Assembly: GCF_008728855.1 (NCBI RefSeq)
Contig: NZ_CP042906.1
Span: 4,763,570 to 4,827,569 of the forward strand
From: Hypericibacter terrae
GTDB taxonomy: Bacteria > Pseudomonadota > Alphaproteobacteria > Dongiales > Dongiaceae
DNA length: 64,000 nt
Direction: 5' to 3'
The notes below the pieces were generated by a model that worked only from the letters and a program-made list of their open reading frames with translations, did no database searches and was not told where the DNA came from. This document shows positions 17,539-27,729 of this stretch, piece by piece. The translations under genes were made by a program, and so were the position numbers. Position 1 is the first letter of the stretch. The number at the start of each line of letters is the position of its first letter.

Positions 17539-18297
17539 CTATCCGCGACCGACGAAGGGCATGTTGGTCGCCATCACGGTCAGGAACTGGGCATTGGCCT
17601 CCGGCGGCAGGCCCGCCATGAACAGCACGGCCTGCACCACATTGCGCACATCCATGGTGGGCTCGATGGCGAGCGTGCCGTTGGCCTGCGGCACGCCGCT
17701 CTTCATCTTCTCGGTCATGTCGGTCGAGGCATTGCCGATATCGATCTGGCCGCAGGCGATGCCATGGAGCCGCCCGTCGAGCGAGATCGATTTCGTCAGG
17801 CCGGTAACCGCATGCTTGGTCGAGGTATAGGGCGCCGAGTTCGGCCGCGGGGCATGGGCCGAGATCGAGCCGTTATTGATGATGCGGCCGCCCTGGGGCT
17901 GCTGCGTCCTCATCATGCGGAAGGCGGCCTGCGCGCAGAGGAACATGCCGGTGAGATTGACTTCGACGACCCGCTTCCAATCCTCATAGGGGATCTCGTC
18001 GAAGGGCAGGCCGCGGCCGAAGGTGCCGGCATTGTTGAAGAGCAGGTCGAGCCGGCCGAAAGCCGACCGGGTTTCTGCGAAGAGGCGGTTGACCGAGGCC
18101 GGATCGCTGACATCGGTCGGGACCGCGAGGCTGCGGCCCGGCAGGGCCTTGCCCCTGGCGGCCGTCTCCTCGAGCGCATCCTGCCGGCGCCCGGCCAGGG
18201 CGACCGAATAGCCTTCGCCCAGCAGACCCAGGGCCACGGCGCGTCCGATGCCGCTGCCGGCGCCGGTAATGATCGCCACTTTATAGTCAGCCGACAT
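17539..18297 (-). CDS. short-chain dehydrogenase/reductase
   Basis: 252 residues from the ATG at 18297, directly before the nucleotide-binding strand [13 protein letters not shown] further in-frame ATG at 18330 would only add unconserved residues. Classical SDR marks are TGAGSGIG (about 10-17), [12 protein letters not shown] (about 86-89), NGSISAH with the catalytic Ser region, and YTSTKHA with Tyr-x-x-x-Lys. Cytoplasmic NAD(P)-dependent oxidoreductase; substrate cannot be deduced. It stands between the secreted protein and the MscS gene, with gaps of about 75 bp on both sides, so co-transcription with the channel genes is possible but not required. Confidence 0.92.
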   Translation of the reverse strand: MSADYKVAIITGAGSGIGRAVALGLLGEGYSVALAGRRQDALEETAARGKALPGRSLAVPTDVSDPASVNRLFAETRSAFGRLDLLFNNAGTFGRGLPFDEIPYEDWKRVVEVNLTGMFLCAQAAFRMMRTQQPQGGRIINNGSISAHAPRPNSAPYTSTKHAVTGLTKSISLDGRLHGIACGQIDIGNASTDMTEKMKSGVPQANGTLAIEPTMDVRNVVQAVLFMAGLPPEANAQFLTVMATNMPFVGRG

Positions 18298-18371
18298 GCC
18301 GTCCCCTGCGCTTCCCGATCGAGCCTTCATCCTAACATGAGGAGCGCGAATCAGGCACGCCGTCCCTCGCG

Positions 18372-20639
18372 TCAGGCGTGCCCGCCGCCTTTTTCGATCG
18401 CCTGCGCCGCGGCGGCCCCGATCGCCTCGGCGGGAACCTGATCGCCGGATTCGACCCGAACCACCACGCCACGGCCGACCAGTTCGATGCCGTTCTCGCG
18501 GAAGGCATTGACCAGCTTCTCATAGGCTACGCGACGGATGGCGAACTGGGTGCCCGGCTTGGCGATGTATTTGATGCCGATCACCATCGCACCGTCCTCG
18601 ACATTGCGAATGCCCTGCGACTTGAGGGGATCGATGAACCCCGGCCCCAGGGCGGGATCGTCGAGCAGCTCTTGTCCGATCTTCTTCACCAGCTTCTTGA
18701 TCAACCCGATGTCGGTGTCGGGTGCGACGCGGAACTCGAGCCGCATCAGCGCCCAATCGCGGGTGTAGTTCGTCAGCGATTTCATCTGGCCGAACGGCAG
18801 GGTGTGAACTGCGCCACGCTGGTGGCGCAGCTTCATCGACCGCAAGGAAATGCTCTCGACATCGCCGCGCAGATTGCCGACCTCGACATAGTCGCCGATG
18901 CGGAAGCTGTCCTCGAGCAGGAAGAAGATGCCCGCCAGGATGTCGGCGATCGTCTGCTGCGCGCCGAGGCCGATGGCGATGCCGACCACGCCGGCGCCGG
19001 CCAGGAGCGGCCCGATCTCGACGCCGAGCGAGGCCAGCACGATCATCGCGACCATGAGGCCGAGCGAGACCTGCAGGAACTTCCGCAGCAAGGGCAGCAG
19101 GGTCGCAAGGCGCTGCGCCTTGGTGCTAACGCCGCCGGCCTTTGCGTTCTCCATGGCGCGATCAATCGAGCGGGCGATCAGGGCCCACCCCACATAACCC
19201 AGCAGCAGCACCACGCCGATATCGAACAGGATGCTGAACACATAGGTGCCGATGCCGAGCTGGTCCGGATCGAAGCCCCAGATCCGCGAGGTCAGGACGA
19301 TGGCGCCCACAATGAGCACGAACCAGACGGCGCGCATCAAGCGCTGGACCTGTTTGAACGCGGAGCTGTCTGGAATGACCGGCGCTTGATTGGGAATCTC
19401 GTCGCCTGCGGGCGCGGCACCGCCGGTGGTCAGCACGGCGACACCATAGAACTGTGCCAAGGGCCGATGGATCAGCCAGGCGAGCAAGGGCACCGAAAGC
19501 ATCAAGAGCAGGCTGGCCAAGGCCCGTGGTGCCGTGCCCTGCTGCACGCGCAGGATCCCGTCGGCGATCACCAGCCACAGAATCGCAAGGTAAACCGTCA
19601 GCAATACGGGCCAGGCGTCGATCAGCATATGGCGTCCGCTGCCGACCGACAGCCAGTGGCGCGCGCGCTCCGCGACGGCGCTGCGGTTGCGCCAGGCCAG
19701 TCCGGCGAGATAGGCAAAGGGCAGAAGGCTCAAGGGCAAGGCCAGGGCGATGATGCTTTCATCGTCGAGCTTGAGCGCCATCAGGATGCGGCTGATCGCG
19801 GTGACGCCGACTACCAGGAGCGTCGTCGTCAGCACGATCCGATGCAGGGCCCTGGCGGCCGCGTCGTCAACGGTCAGAAGCCGCATGCCGGGATTCTCGG
19901 GGTCGCAGAAGAACAGCGTCAGCTTGCTGACCACCAGCACTGCCGCGATCGCGCGCAGCAGGATCATCAGGACCTGGGGAGCGGCAGGGTGGGTCGGGTC
20001 GACGATGGCATAGGTCAGCGCCGACGCCGCCAGGAAGGCTGCGATCTCGACCAGATCCAGCATCAGGCGCAGCACCAGGGCACCGACCGCGATCCGTGTG
20101 CCGCCACGGGCCTGCTCGCGGATCCGGCGGCGGACCGGCGCCAGCAGGGCACGGACCGCCAGCATGCCGGCGGCACCCACCGCCAGGATCAGGGCGATGC
20201 CGCCGATCCAGCGGGCGGCACCATCGAAGCCGGAAATGGTGCCGTCCCTCGAGAAGGCGGCATCGAGGGTCGACGGCAGCGCCGCATAGGCCGCCGGCAG
20301 CGCGCGCAGACGCTCCGCATAGATCTTGAGGATATGCTCGCCTTCCGGCGAGGCGGCCGCCTGCCGTGCGGCCATCTCGGCGACGAGGCGCTTGCGCAAG
20401 CCGTCGCGCAGGGTCTTGTCATTCATGACGCCGAGCACCGCATCGAGCTGCGCGTCGGTCATGCCGTCCGGAAAGGCCGAGAGAACGCTGTCGAGATCGG
20501 GGGGCGGCGGAGGCGGCGGCGAGCCTTTCGCCGCAGCACTTCCCGCGAGCGCGAGGGAGAGGAAGCCTGCGAGCAGCAGGGAGGCCAGCCAGCCGATGCC
20601 CGATCGCGACCGACCCCTGCCGGGCCTGGCCGACATCAC
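18372..20639 (-). CDS. large MscS-family mechanosensitive channel
   Basis: 755 residues with a secretion-type N-terminus (about 1-37), a proline stretch, a periplasmic helical region to about residue 135, and about ten hydrophobic segments. The C-terminal third carries the MscS core: the pore-helix-like [19 protein letters not shown], then [22 protein letters not shown], the beta domain with [18 protein letters not shown], and the C-terminal vestibule. Such channels open under membrane tension and release osmolytes during hypo-osmotic shock. The start overlaps the stop of the MltF-like gene by four bases (ATGA), so both proteins are translationally coupled, tying tension sensing to cell-wall turnover. 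Confidence 0.93.
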   Translation of the reverse strand: MMSARPGRGRSRSGIGWLASLLLAGFLSLALAGSAAAKGSPPPPPPPDLDSVLSAFPDGMTDAQLDAVLGVMNDKTLRDGLRKRLVAEMAARQAAASPEGEHILKIYAERLRALPAAYAALPSTLDAAFSRDGTISGFDGAARWIGGIALILAVGAAGMLAVRALLAPVRRRIREQARGGTRIAVGALVLRLMLDLVEIAAFLAASALTYAIVDPTHPAAPQVLMILLRAIAAVLVVSKLTLFFCDPENPGMRLLTVDDAAARALHRIVLTTTLLVVGVTAISRILMALKLDDESIIALALPLSLLPFAYLAGLAWRNRSAVAERARHWLSVGSGRHMLIDAWPVLLTVYLAILWLVIADGILRVQQGTAPRALASLLLMLSVPLLAWLIHRPLAQFYGVAVLTTGGAAPAGDEIPNQAPVIPDSSAFKQVQRLMRAVWFVLIVGAIVLTSRIWGFDPDQLGIGTYVFSILFDIGVVLLLGYVGWALIARSIDRAMENAKAGGVSTKAQRLATLLPLLRKFLQVSLGLMVAMIVLASLGVEIGPLLAGAGVVGIAIGLGAQQTIADILAGIFFLLEDSFRIGDYVEVGNLRGDVESISLRSMKLRHQRGAVHTLPFGQMKSLTNYTRDWALMRLEFRVAPDTDIGLIKKLVKKIGQELLDDPALGPGFIDPLKSQGIRNVEDGAMVIGIKYIAKPGTQFAIRRVAYEKLVNAFRENGIELVGRGVVVRVESGDQVPAEAIGAAAAQAIEKGGGHA

Positions 20640-22237
20640 GGCGATGTCCCCTGCTGCAGCGTCTGCTTCGCCTGCTCGCGGGCGATGCGTTGATCCTCGA
20701 TGCGCTTATAGGCGACGTAGTATTTGAAGATGTTGCTGACATAGTTGACGGTTTCCTGGCCCACCGCCTGGGCCACCATCACCTCGACATTGTTGAACCA
20801 TTTGTTCGGGTCGAGCCCCTGCTGGGCAGCCTTCTTGCGCAGCCGGTCGATGCGGTTGGGCCCGCAGTTATAGCCCGCGAAGGCGAACAGATGCCGGTTG
20901 ACCTCGTTGATGGCGGGGTCGTCGAAATACTGGTCCACCATGAAGCGCATATATTTGACGCCCGCTTCGATGTTGCGGTCGGCCGCGGTGACGTCGGGAA
21001 TATTGATCGGATTGCCGGCCGCGGTCGAAGGCAGCACCTGCATGATGCCGACCGCACCGGAGGGATTTCGGGCGCCTTGATTGAGCCCCGACTCCTGATA
21101 GCCCTGCGCGATCATCATCAGCCAGTCGAAGTGATATTCCGCCGAATATTTGTGAAACAGCCCCACCATCTCGTCGAACTTCTTGCGCTCGGCCTCAGCG
21201 TTCGCATTGTTCACGAACTTGGTCGATCCCAGATAGCGCTTGATCAGCTGGTTGGTCGCCGAGCTTCCGACCTTGTGCTTGACCACGAAGTCGTCGATCA
21301 CGGCCATCAGCTTCGGGCTGTCCTTGCGGATCGCCCAGCCGATCTGGCCGCCGTCGCGCAGGACGATGTCGGCATGGACGGTCATCTTGGTGAAGATCTT
21401 GGTCCAGAGCTTGGCCTTGTGCAGGTCCATGATCATCGCGGGATAGAGGCCGGCATTGACCATTTCGGCAATGGCATCATCCTCCAGATCTTCGTCGGCC
21501 AGCGTGATCTGGACCTCCGGCTTGCCTTCGGCCTTGAAGCGCTCGTTCAGCGCCACCAGGCTCTCGTAATAGCTCGACGATTTGCGGACCGCGACTTCCT
21601 GGCCCGACAGGTCGTCGAGCGTCGCGATCGGGGGCGAACCCGGGGCCGTGATCAGCACTTCCTTGACTGTGTCGGTGAAGGGCGTCGAGAAATCGACGGT
21701 CTTGAGCCGCTCGGGGGTGATGGTCAAATTCGCCGCTGCGATGTCGCCGATGCCCTCTTCGAGCCCGGAGATCAGCTTGTCGCGGCTGACCGGCAGGAAC
21801 ACGACATGGATGCGGTCCAACAGCTTGAGGCCCAGCTTCTTGTTGAGCTCGTCCTCGAAGATCTTCATTGCGTCATAGGTGATGCCGCGCTGCCGATATT
21901 TGTCGGTGAAATAGAGGACGCGGTTGTAGGTGACCAGCACCCGGATCATCCGGCGCTGCACCATCCCGTCGAAATCGCCCTTCCGGGGCTTCAGCGCGGC
22001 TTCGACCAGCGCATCCACCGCCTTCTGTTCCGCGCTCTCGGACGGCGCCGTGGTTTCGTCGGTGCCCATGGCGGCGAAGGCCACGGGCGCCGCACCCAGG
22101 GTCAGTGCCAGCATCAAGGCGGCAAAGAGGGCGCCGAACCTCTCGAAGCGCCGCCCCGGCCTTGCGGCCAACGCCAAGGGTGCCGGCTTCATCTCCGCGG
22201 TCCCACCGGCAATGTCGAACATGGCAGCATTCCCCAT
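20636..22237 (-). CDS. mltF: MltF-like membrane-bound lytic transglycosylase
   Basis: 533 residues with an N-terminal signal or anchor (about 30-57). The first half is a family-3 solute-binding-protein domain (VLVTYNRVLYFTDKYRQRGI, LTITPERLKTVDFSTPF, VRKSSSYYESL); the second is a soluble-lytic-transglycosylase domain with the catalytic Glu in QGYQESGLNQ (about 382), GAVGIMQV and FAGYNCGPNRI. This is the MltF arrangement, cleaving peptidoglycan glycan strands to anhydro-muropeptides in the periplasm. ATG at 22237 follows AGGG; a second in-frame ATG at 22192 would still include the signal. It overlaps the MscS gene by four bases. Confidence 0.9.
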   Translation of the reverse strand: MGNAAMFDIAGGTAEMKPAPLALAARPGRRFERFGALFAALMLALTLGAAPVAFAAMGTDETTAPSESAEQKAVDALVEAALKPRKGDFDGMVQRRMIRVLVTYNRVLYFTDKYRQRGITYDAMKIFEDELNKKLGLKLLDRIHVVFLPVSRDKLISGLEEGIGDIAAANLTITPERLKTVDFSTPFTDTVKEVLITAPGSPPIATLDDLSGQEVAVRKSSSYYESLVALNERFKAEGKPEVQITLADEDLEDDAIAEMVNAGLYPAMIMDLHKAKLWTKIFTKMTVHADIVLRDGGQIGWAIRKDSPKLMAVIDDFVVKHKVGSSATNQLIKRYLGSTKFVNNANAEAERKKFDEMVGLFHKYSAEYHFDWLMMIAQGYQESGLNQGARNPSGAVGIMQVLPSTAAGNPINIPDVTAADRNIEAGVKYMRFMVDQYFDDPAINEVNRHLFAFAGYNCGPNRIDRLRKKAAQQGLDPNKWFNNVEVMVAQAVGQETVNYVSNIFKYYVAYKRIEDQRIAREQAKQTLQQGTSP

Positions 22238-22457
22238 CAAATCATTCCAACCCTTGCGACTATTCTAGCATCGGACTGGTCCGGGTCGCATGATGGCTTT
22301 TCCCGGCCTTCCCTCGCTCGCCGCGGTTCGATTCCTTAACCTTTAGTCCCCCGCGGACCAGGACCCGATGCTTGTCCCGCGGCCTTCATTTCCGTAGAGG
22401 AGTTTGGGCTATGATGCCGCCGCCGGAACCAGAACGTGCCGGCAGCAAAGGCAATCG

Positions 22458-23342
22458 ATGAAACGCGGCAGCTTCAAGGGCGACGACAGCAGCGGGGGGC
22501 GGGCGGTCCCGGAGCATCCGGCGGGGGCACCCATCCGGCTTGCCGTCATCGGCCTCGGCAACATCGCGCGCTCGATGCTCGAGCTCTGCGCCCGGGAGGG
22601 CAGCGGCCGAATCGAGCTGACCGGTGTCCTGGTCCATCCGCCCCGCGCGGCGGAGGCCGAAACCTGGCTCGGCGGGCGGGCGCCGGTCATGACCGCCTTT
22701 CCGGAGCTGCTGGCGACGCGTCCCGATATTGTCGCCGAATGTGCCGGCCATGCCGCGGTCAAGGCCTTTGGCGAGCCGGTTCTCGCCGGCGGCTGCGACC
22801 TTGTCACGCTGGCGTCGGGCGCCTTTGCCGATCGCGAGTTCGAGGCGCGGATGCGCGCGCTCAGCCGTGATTTGCGGCGGCGCATCCTGGTGCCGTCCGG
22901 GGCCATCGTCGGCATCGACGGGCTGGCGGCCGCGCGCCATGGCGGCCTCACCCGCGTGGTCTATAGCGGGTCGAAGCCGGTCAATGCCTGGCGCGGCACG
23001 GCGGCCGAGAAATCGGTCGATCTCGACAAGCTCTCCGAACCCAAGACCTTCTTCGAGGGCAGCGCCCGCGAGGCCGCCAGCCGCTATCCGATGAACGCGA
23101 ACGTCACCGCGACGGTGGCGCTGGCGGGCATCGGCTTTGACGAGACGCGGGTGCGCCTGATCGCCGATCCGACCGCGCGCGGCAACCTCCATGCGCTCGA
23201 ATATGAGGGCAGCTTCGGCCATGCGCGAATCAGGATCCAGGGCAAGCCCTCGCCGACCAATCCCAAGACCTCCATGCTCACCGCCCTCAGCCTGTGGCGC
23301 ACGCTGCTCGACGAGACCGGTGCCGCCATCCGCGTCGGTTGA
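22458..23342 (+). CDS. nadX: L-aspartate dehydrogenase-like protein
   Basis: 294 residues from ATG 22458. An N-terminal Rossmann motif IRLAVIGLGNIARSMLEL (about 26-43) is followed by an oxidoreductase C-domain with ECAGHAAV, LASGAFAD and NANVTATVALAGIGFDETRVRLIADP, a pattern of the NadX/aspartate dehydrogenase family. These convert aspartate to iminoaspartate or oxaloacetate plus ammonia, either for NAD synthesis or amino-acid catabolism. No nadA or nadC is nearby, so catabolic or amidation-related use is possible. It points toward the hydrolase/urea-type transporter genes 238 bp downstream; the conserved promoter block between them suggests a separate transcription start. Confidence 0.85.
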   Translation: MKRGSFKGDDSSGGRAVPEHPAGAPIRLAVIGLGNIARSMLELCAREGSGRIELTGVLVHPPRAAEAETWLGGRAPVMTAFPELLATRPDIVAECAGHAAVKAFGEPVLAGGCDLVTLASGAFADREFEARMRALSRDLRRRILVPSGAIVGIDGLAAARHGGLTRVVYSGSKPVNAWRGTAAEKSVDLDKLSEPKTFFEGSAREAASRYPMNANVTATVALAGIGFDETRVRLIADPTARGNLHALEYEGSFGHARIRIQGKPSPTNPKTSMLTALSLWRTLLDETGAAIRVG

Positions 23343-23379
23343 TCGGGCCTCTTCATCATCGAAAACAGCGCCTCGGCGG

Positions 23380-23422
23380 CGTTCTCATTTCGGCAACGCT
23401 ACTTTCTATTAATTGCGCTTGT
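23380..23422 (+). promoter_or_regulatory. shared 43-bp promoter block, copy 1 (LysR-type site)
   Basis: Two identical stretches, 20 bases CGTTCTCATTTCGGCAACGC (23380-23399) and 12 bases AATTGCGCTTGT (23411-23422), separated by 11 variable bases, recur on the minus strand at 33113-33155; about 37 of 43 positions agree. The block includes GTT-N11-AAC (T-N11-A), the LysR-type recognition form. It starts 201 bases before the hydrolase start codon. Confidence 0.85.
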
Positions 23423-23580
23423 CAGAACGCTGGCCTGATCTAGCCTGGGCGCCCAGGGGAGTTTGCGAGAGAACCGGCCAACGGTCCTCGCGGCATGCGC
23501 ATCACGCGTCGGGCTGCGGTTTCTGAGGCTTCCAACGAGTTCTCCCGCCTCCATCGCCGTTGCGGAGGTTGAGGATCGTC

Positions 23581-24402
23581 ATGCCGTTCGCGATCAGTGG
23601 AGGCACGCAAATCCACTATGTCGTGGAAGGCAGCGGCGAGCCGATCCTGCTGGTGCCGGGCCTCGGCGGCGGCACCCGGCAATTGGCGAAAATCGCCGCC
23701 GAGCTCGCCTCGACGAATCGGGTCGTCACGGTGGACCCGCGCGGCGCAGGGCAGAGCGACAAGCCCGACATGCGCTATGACGGCGCCCTGCTGGCGGCGG
23801 ACATGGCCGCGGTGCTCGACCATGCCGGCATCGAGCAGGCTCATTTCGTCGGCATCTCCTTCGGCGGCATGATCGGCCAGGAAATGGCGCTGCGGTTTCC
23901 GGCCCGGCTCCGTTCGCTCCTGCTGGTTTCTTCCTATGCCAAGTCCGACGCCTGGACCGACCGCATGTGGCAGGTGCGCGAGACGCTCATCCGCAAGCTG
24001 GGCCTGGCCGAGCATTTCAAGCTGGCGGTCATGTTCCTGTTCTCACCCCGGGCCTTTCGCACCGAGGCCGAGACGGTGCAGATGATCGAGGCCGCGGTCG
24101 GCGCCAATCCGCCCGATCCGGTCGGCTATATGCGCCAGCTCGAATTCTGCCGCGATCACGATGCCAGTCAGCGGCTTTCGCGCGTCGGCTTGCCGACGCT
24201 GGTGATACAAGGCGCCGACGACATTCTGGCCTCGCCGATCCAGGGCCGCGAGCTGGCAAAGGCCATTCCCGGCGCGCAGTTCGAGGAAGTGCTCGACGCG
24301 GCGCATCTCTTCATGCTGTCGCGGCCGGGCCAGTTCGCCCGGATGATCCGCGAATTTCATGCCGAGCTCGGGCGCCGGAAGGCGTCGCAACGAGCGGTGT
24401 AG
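23581..24402 (+). CDS. alpha/beta hydrolase
   Basis: 273 residues from ATG 23581, preceded by a GAGG ribosome site. The alpha/beta-hydrolase pattern is complete: oxyanion-hole region LLVPGLGGG, VDPRGAGQSDKP, nucleophile elbow GISFGG (Ser about 97), acid region VIQGADDILAS, and His in DAAHLFMLSRP. There is no secretion signal, so it is cytoplasmic. The family covers esterases, lactonases and C-C hydrolases, and the substrate is not readable here. It lies between the shared promoter block and the urea/amide-type importer operon, so it probably hydrolyses the imported compound or a derived ester or amide. Confidence 0.9.
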   Translation: MPFAISGGTQIHYVVEGSGEPILLVPGLGGGTRQLAKIAAELASTNRVVTVDPRGAGQSDKPDMRYDGALLAADMAAVLDHAGIEQAHFVGISFGGMIGQEMALRFPARLRSLLLVSSYAKSDAWTDRMWQVRETLIRKLGLAEHFKLAVMFLFSPRAFRTEAETVQMIEAAVGANPPDPVGYMRQLEFCRDHDASQRLSRVGLPTLVIQGADDILASPIQGRELAKAIPGAQFEEVLDAAHLFMLSRPGQFARMIREFHAELGRRKASQRAV

Positions 24403-24499
24403 TGCCAGGGAAGACCGGGGCTAGGGGGACGCCTCGGACTTCCGGCATCGAATCCGATGCCATAACGACCCCGACGGCAGAGCAACAAGGAAAACAGCC

Positions 24500-25720
24500 A
24501 TGGCAAAGGAGCAACGGAACATGGGCGGTAACTTGGGAGGCGTGACGAGGCGGCGGTTCGGCAAGATAGCCGGTGGTGCTGTGATCGGCGGTGCCGTCAT
24601 GGGCGGACCCTGGATCATCAAGGCACGCGGCGAAGAGACCATCAAGCTCGGCGGCCTGTTCCATATGACCGGCGACGGCTCGATCTGGGGCCCGATGATG
24701 GAACAATGCATGGGGCTTGCGGTCGACCAGATCAATGCCGACGGCGGCGTGCTGGGCCGGCAGCTCGTGATGGTCTCCGAGGACGACGCCACCAGCACCG
24801 ACGTGGTGGTGCAGAAGGGCACCAAGCTGGTGCAGAAGGATGGCGTCAAGGCGATGTTCGGCATCGTCTATTCGAGCGTGCGCGCGGCCCTGGCCGCCAA
24901 CGTCGCCGGGCGGTTCAAGGTGCCCTATTTCTACCCGACCTATTGGGAGAGCCAGACTTCCTGCGGGCGCTATTTCATCTCGATGGGCGCCATCCCGAAC
25001 CAGCAGCTCGACTTCTTCATCCCCTTCCTGATGGAAAAGTTCGGCCCCAACTTCTATTGCGTCGGCCAGGACTACAACTGGCCGCAGGTCTCGATCGCCT
25101 ATATCGAGGGCCTGCTGCAGCAGCATGGCGGCAAGCTGGTGGGCAAGGAGTTCGTGCCGTTCGACCAGAGCGACTGGTCCTCGATCATCCAGCGCATCAA
25201 GGGGGCGAAGCCCAACGTGTTCTTCCCCTTCATCGGCGGCAACGGGCTCATCGCCTGCCTCAAGCAATATTACGATTTCGGCTTCGACGGCACCGCGGTC
25301 GCGGCGACGCTGATGGACGAGATGTATGTCCCGGCCTTCGAGCCCGAGCTGCGCAAGGGCATGCATTGCTCGGTCTCCTATCTGATGGAGCTCGACAACC
25401 CGGTGAACAAGGCCTTCGTCGCCGCCTTCAAGAAGAAGTACGGCGCCGACGCCATTCTCAACAATATGGGCGAAGGCCTTTATGACAGCGTCCATGTCTG
25501 GAAGCTGGCCGTGGAGAAGGCGGGCTCGTTCGATATCGAGAAGACGGTCGATGCCCTGGGCGGCATCAGCTACAACGCGCCCCAGGGCGAGATCAGCATC
25601 GACGGCAAGTCGAATCATGCGGCGCTGCATCAGATCATCGCCGAGGTCCGGGCCGACGGCGGCTTCACCATCCTGAAGGACTTCGGTAAGGTCGCAGCGA
25701 AGACCGACTGCGTGGTGTGA
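24500..25720 (+). CDS. urea/amide-type ABC substrate-binding protein, Tat-exported
   Basis: 406-residue receptor with twin-arginine signal VTRRRFGKIAGGAVIGGAVMGG (in short: RRRF at 17-20). The mature domain belongs to the branched-chain/amide (Periplas_BP_6-like) family with IKLGGLFHMTGDGSIWGPMM-type start, DDATSTDVVVQ, PYFYPTYWES and GQDYNWPQVS. This is the style of UrtA, AmiC and FmdD receptors for urea and short amides. It heads a clean SBP-permease-permease-ATPase-ATPase series, and a stem-loop sits between it and the first permease. Exact ligand is unknown; an amide or small nitrogen compound fits the adjacent aspartate dehydrogenase and hydrolase. Confidence 0.92.
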   Translation: MAKEQRNMGGNLGGVTRRRFGKIAGGAVIGGAVMGGPWIIKARGEETIKLGGLFHMTGDGSIWGPMMEQCMGLAVDQINADGGVLGRQLVMVSEDDATSTDVVVQKGTKLVQKDGVKAMFGIVYSSVRAALAANVAGRFKVPYFYPTYWESQTSCGRYFISMGAIPNQQLDFFIPFLMEKFGPNFYCVGQDYNWPQVSIAYIEGLLQQHGGKLVGKEFVPFDQSDWSSIIQRIKGAKPNVFFPFIGGNGLIACLKQYYDFGFDGTAVAATLMDEMYVPAFEPELRKGMHCSVSYLMELDNPVNKAFVAAFKKKYGADAILNNMGEGLYDSVHVWKLAVEKAGSFDIEKTVDALGGISYNAPQGEISIDGKSNHAALHQIIAEVRADGGFTILKDFGKVAAKTDCVV

Positions 25721-25741
25721 ACGGACGTCCCTGACTGTCAG

Positions 25742-25769
25742 GCGGGAGGGGCCGGCAGGCTCCTCCCGC
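25742..25769 (+). terminator. intercistronic stem-loop after the amide-type binding-protein gene
   Basis: GCGGGAGG (25742-25749) pairs with CCTCCCGC (25762-25769), extended inside by GCC/GGC pairs around a four-base loop, and is followed by GATTTGT. It is the strongest of the binding-protein-to-permease hairpins and probably lowers read-through into the permease genes. Confidence 0.65.
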
Positions 25770-25850
25770 GATTTGTCTGTGCCTCTCGCCTGACCGCCGC
25801 CCGGCCTTTTCTTGCCGACCCCCTATCTTGCCGACCGAGGTGATACCCCC

Positions 25851-26708
25851 GTGGAGCCTGTCGTCATTCAGCTGCTCAACGGGCTGAGCATCGCGTCGAT
25901 CCTGATCATGGTGTCGCTGGGGCTGGCCGTGATCTTCGGCATGCTCGGCATCATCAATCTCGCCCATGGCGAGTTCTTCATGCTGGGCGCCTATTGCGTC
26001 GCCACCGCGACCGCCTGGGGCCTGTCGCCCTGGTGGGGCATCGCCGCGGCCCCCGTCGTGGTGGGGCTGGTCGGCATGGCGGCGCAGCAGACCATCATCA
26101 AGCCGCTTTATCGCCGGCCGCTGGACACGCTCCTCGCCACCTGGGGGCTCTCGATCGTGATCCGGCAGGTGGTGCGGCTGATCTATGGCTCGGGCCAGAT
26201 GATGGCGGGCTCACTCATCACCGGCAGCACGAGCCTGTTCGGCTTCAGTTACCCGACCTATCGGCTTTTCATCATCCTGGTGACGGTCGCGATCGTCGCC
26301 CTCACCTTCCTGCTCTATTTCCGCAGCGATTTCGGCCTGCGCATCCGCATGGTGATCGCCAACCGCTCCATGGCGGGGGCGCTCGGCGTGAACACCCAAT
26401 CGACCGATCTCTGGGCCTTCACCATCGCCGCCGCCATGGTGGGCTTCGCCGGCGCGATCATGAGTCCGCTCATCGTCATCAACCCCGACATGGGGCTCAC
26501 CTATCTGTCGCGCGCCTTCATCGTCGTCATCATCGGCGGCATCGGCCATCTCTACGGCGTGATCGCGGGCGGCGTCGCCATCGGCGGCGCCGAGGCCGCC
26601 CTCTCCTTTTATCTGCGCCCCGTCGTGGCCCAGATCCTGGTCGTGTTCATCGCGGTCGTGCTCATCCGCATCCGGCCGCAGGGCCTGACCGGCGGGCCGC
26701 GGGGCTGA
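25851..26708 (+). CDS. urea/amide-type ABC importer permease 1 (UrtB/LivH type)
   Basis: 285 residues. The GTG at 25851 is chosen because a GAGGTGA ribosome site lies seven bases upstream and the homologous segment starts at once (VIQLLNGLSIASILIMVSLG). Eight or so hydrophobic helices are predicted. Conserved features are IINLAHGEFFMLGAY, and GALGVNTQSTDLWAF in the cytoplasmic loop that meets the ATPases, and a C-terminal FIAVVLIRIRPQGL. It forms the inner-membrane channel with permease 2, four bases downstream. Confidence 0.92.
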   Translation: MEPVVIQLLNGLSIASILIMVSLGLAVIFGMLGIINLAHGEFFMLGAYCVATATAWGLSPWWGIAAAPVVVGLVGMAAQQTIIKPLYRRPLDTLLATWGLSIVIRQVVRLIYGSGQMMAGSLITGSTSLFGFSYPTYRLFIILVTVAIVALTFLLYFRSDFGLRIRMVIANRSMAGALGVNTQSTDLWAFTIAAAMVGFAGAIMSPLIVINPDMGLTYLSRAFIVVIIGGIGHLYGVIAGGVAIGGAEAALSFYLRPVVAQILVVFIAVVLIRIRPQGLTGGPRG

Positions 26709-26712
26709 GACC

Positions 26713-27729
26713 ATGGCCACCACGACAATGCAGCCCGCACCCGCCCGTCCCCTCCTGGCCCGCCTGCTCGGCTCCGCGGCACTGCTCTTCCTGTTGGTGT
26801 TTCCGGCCATCGCCAGCGACTACGAGGTCGGGCTGCTCGGCAAGTTCCTCGTCTTCGGCATCTTCGCCCTCAGCCTCGATCTGATCTGGGGCTTCAGCGG
26901 GGTCGTCAATTTCGGCCATGCGATCTTCTTCGGCGCCGGCGCCTATGCCATGGGGATCCTGCTGAAGGCCCTGCCCTTCGCCGGCGCCACCTATATCGCA
27001 GCCCTGGGCGGGGTGCTGTTCCCCGCACTCCTGGCGCTGGTGATGGGCTATTTCCTCTTTTATGGCCGGGTCTCGGGTGTCTTCTTCGGCGTGGTGACCT
27101 TGGCCCTCACGGGCGCTGCCCATTCGATCATCATCGTGAATGGCAGCCTCACCGGCGGTATGAACGGGCTCTATGGCTATCCGCCGCCAACGCTGGGCAT
27201 TCCCGGCCTGTGGGAACTCGACTGGTATGAGGCGAATGTCTCCTACTACACCGCCGTGACCGGCAGCGTCGGCTGCCTCGCCTTGTCGCGCTGGCTGGTG
27301 AAGAGCGACTTCGGCCGCGCGCTGGGCGCCATCCGCGAGAACGAGGACCGCGCGGCCTATCTCGGTTACGACGTGCCGCAGATCAAGCTCATCATCTTCA
27401 CCATCGCCTGCGCCATGGCGGGGTTGAGCGGCGTGCTCTATGTGCCGATCGGCTTCATCTCGCCCGATCTCATCGGCGTCACCATGTCGGCCTCGGTCCT
27501 GGTCTGGGTCGCGGTCGGTGGCCGCGGCACCCTCATCGGCGCCTTCATCGGCGCGCTCCTGGTGAACTATCTCCAGACCCTGCTGTCCGATGCCTTCGTG
27601 GTGCTCTGGCTGCTGCTGGTCGGTCTCTTCTTCATCCTGGTCGTGCTGTTCTGGCCCGGCGGCATCGTCGGCCTCGCCCGGCATGAATGGCTGCGGGCGC
27701 GATTGCGGGCGCTGGGGCTGGTGCCGTGA
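26713..27729 (+). CDS. urea/amide-type ABC importer permease 2 (UrtC/LivM type)
   Basis: 338-residue inner-membrane protein of the LivM class. After a short cytoplasmic start, helices begin near residue 15. Conserved segments are LDLIWGFSGVVNFGHAIFFG (20-base-range block near 50-70), SLTGGMNGLYG and the coupling loop FGRALGAIRENEDRAAYLGYD in shorter form. The C-terminus is hydrophobic with the typical WPGGIVGLAR ending. The TGA overlaps the ATG of the first ATPase by one base (TGATG), implying coupled translation. Confidence 0.92.
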   Translation: MATTTMQPAPARPLLARLLGSAALLFLLVFPAIASDYEVGLLGKFLVFGIFALSLDLIWGFSGVVNFGHAIFFGAGAYAMGILLKALPFAGATYIAALGGVLFPALLALVMGYFLFYGRVSGVFFGVVTLALTGAAHSIIIVNGSLTGGMNGLYGYPPPTLGIPGLWELDWYEANVSYYTAVTGSVGCLALSRWLVKSDFGRALGAIRENEDRAAYLGYDVPQIKLIIFTIACAMAGLSGVLYVPIGFISPDLIGVTMSASVLVWVAVGGRGTLIGAFIGALLVNYLQTLLSDAFVVLWLLLVGLFFILVVLFWPGGIVGLARHEWLRARLRALGLVP

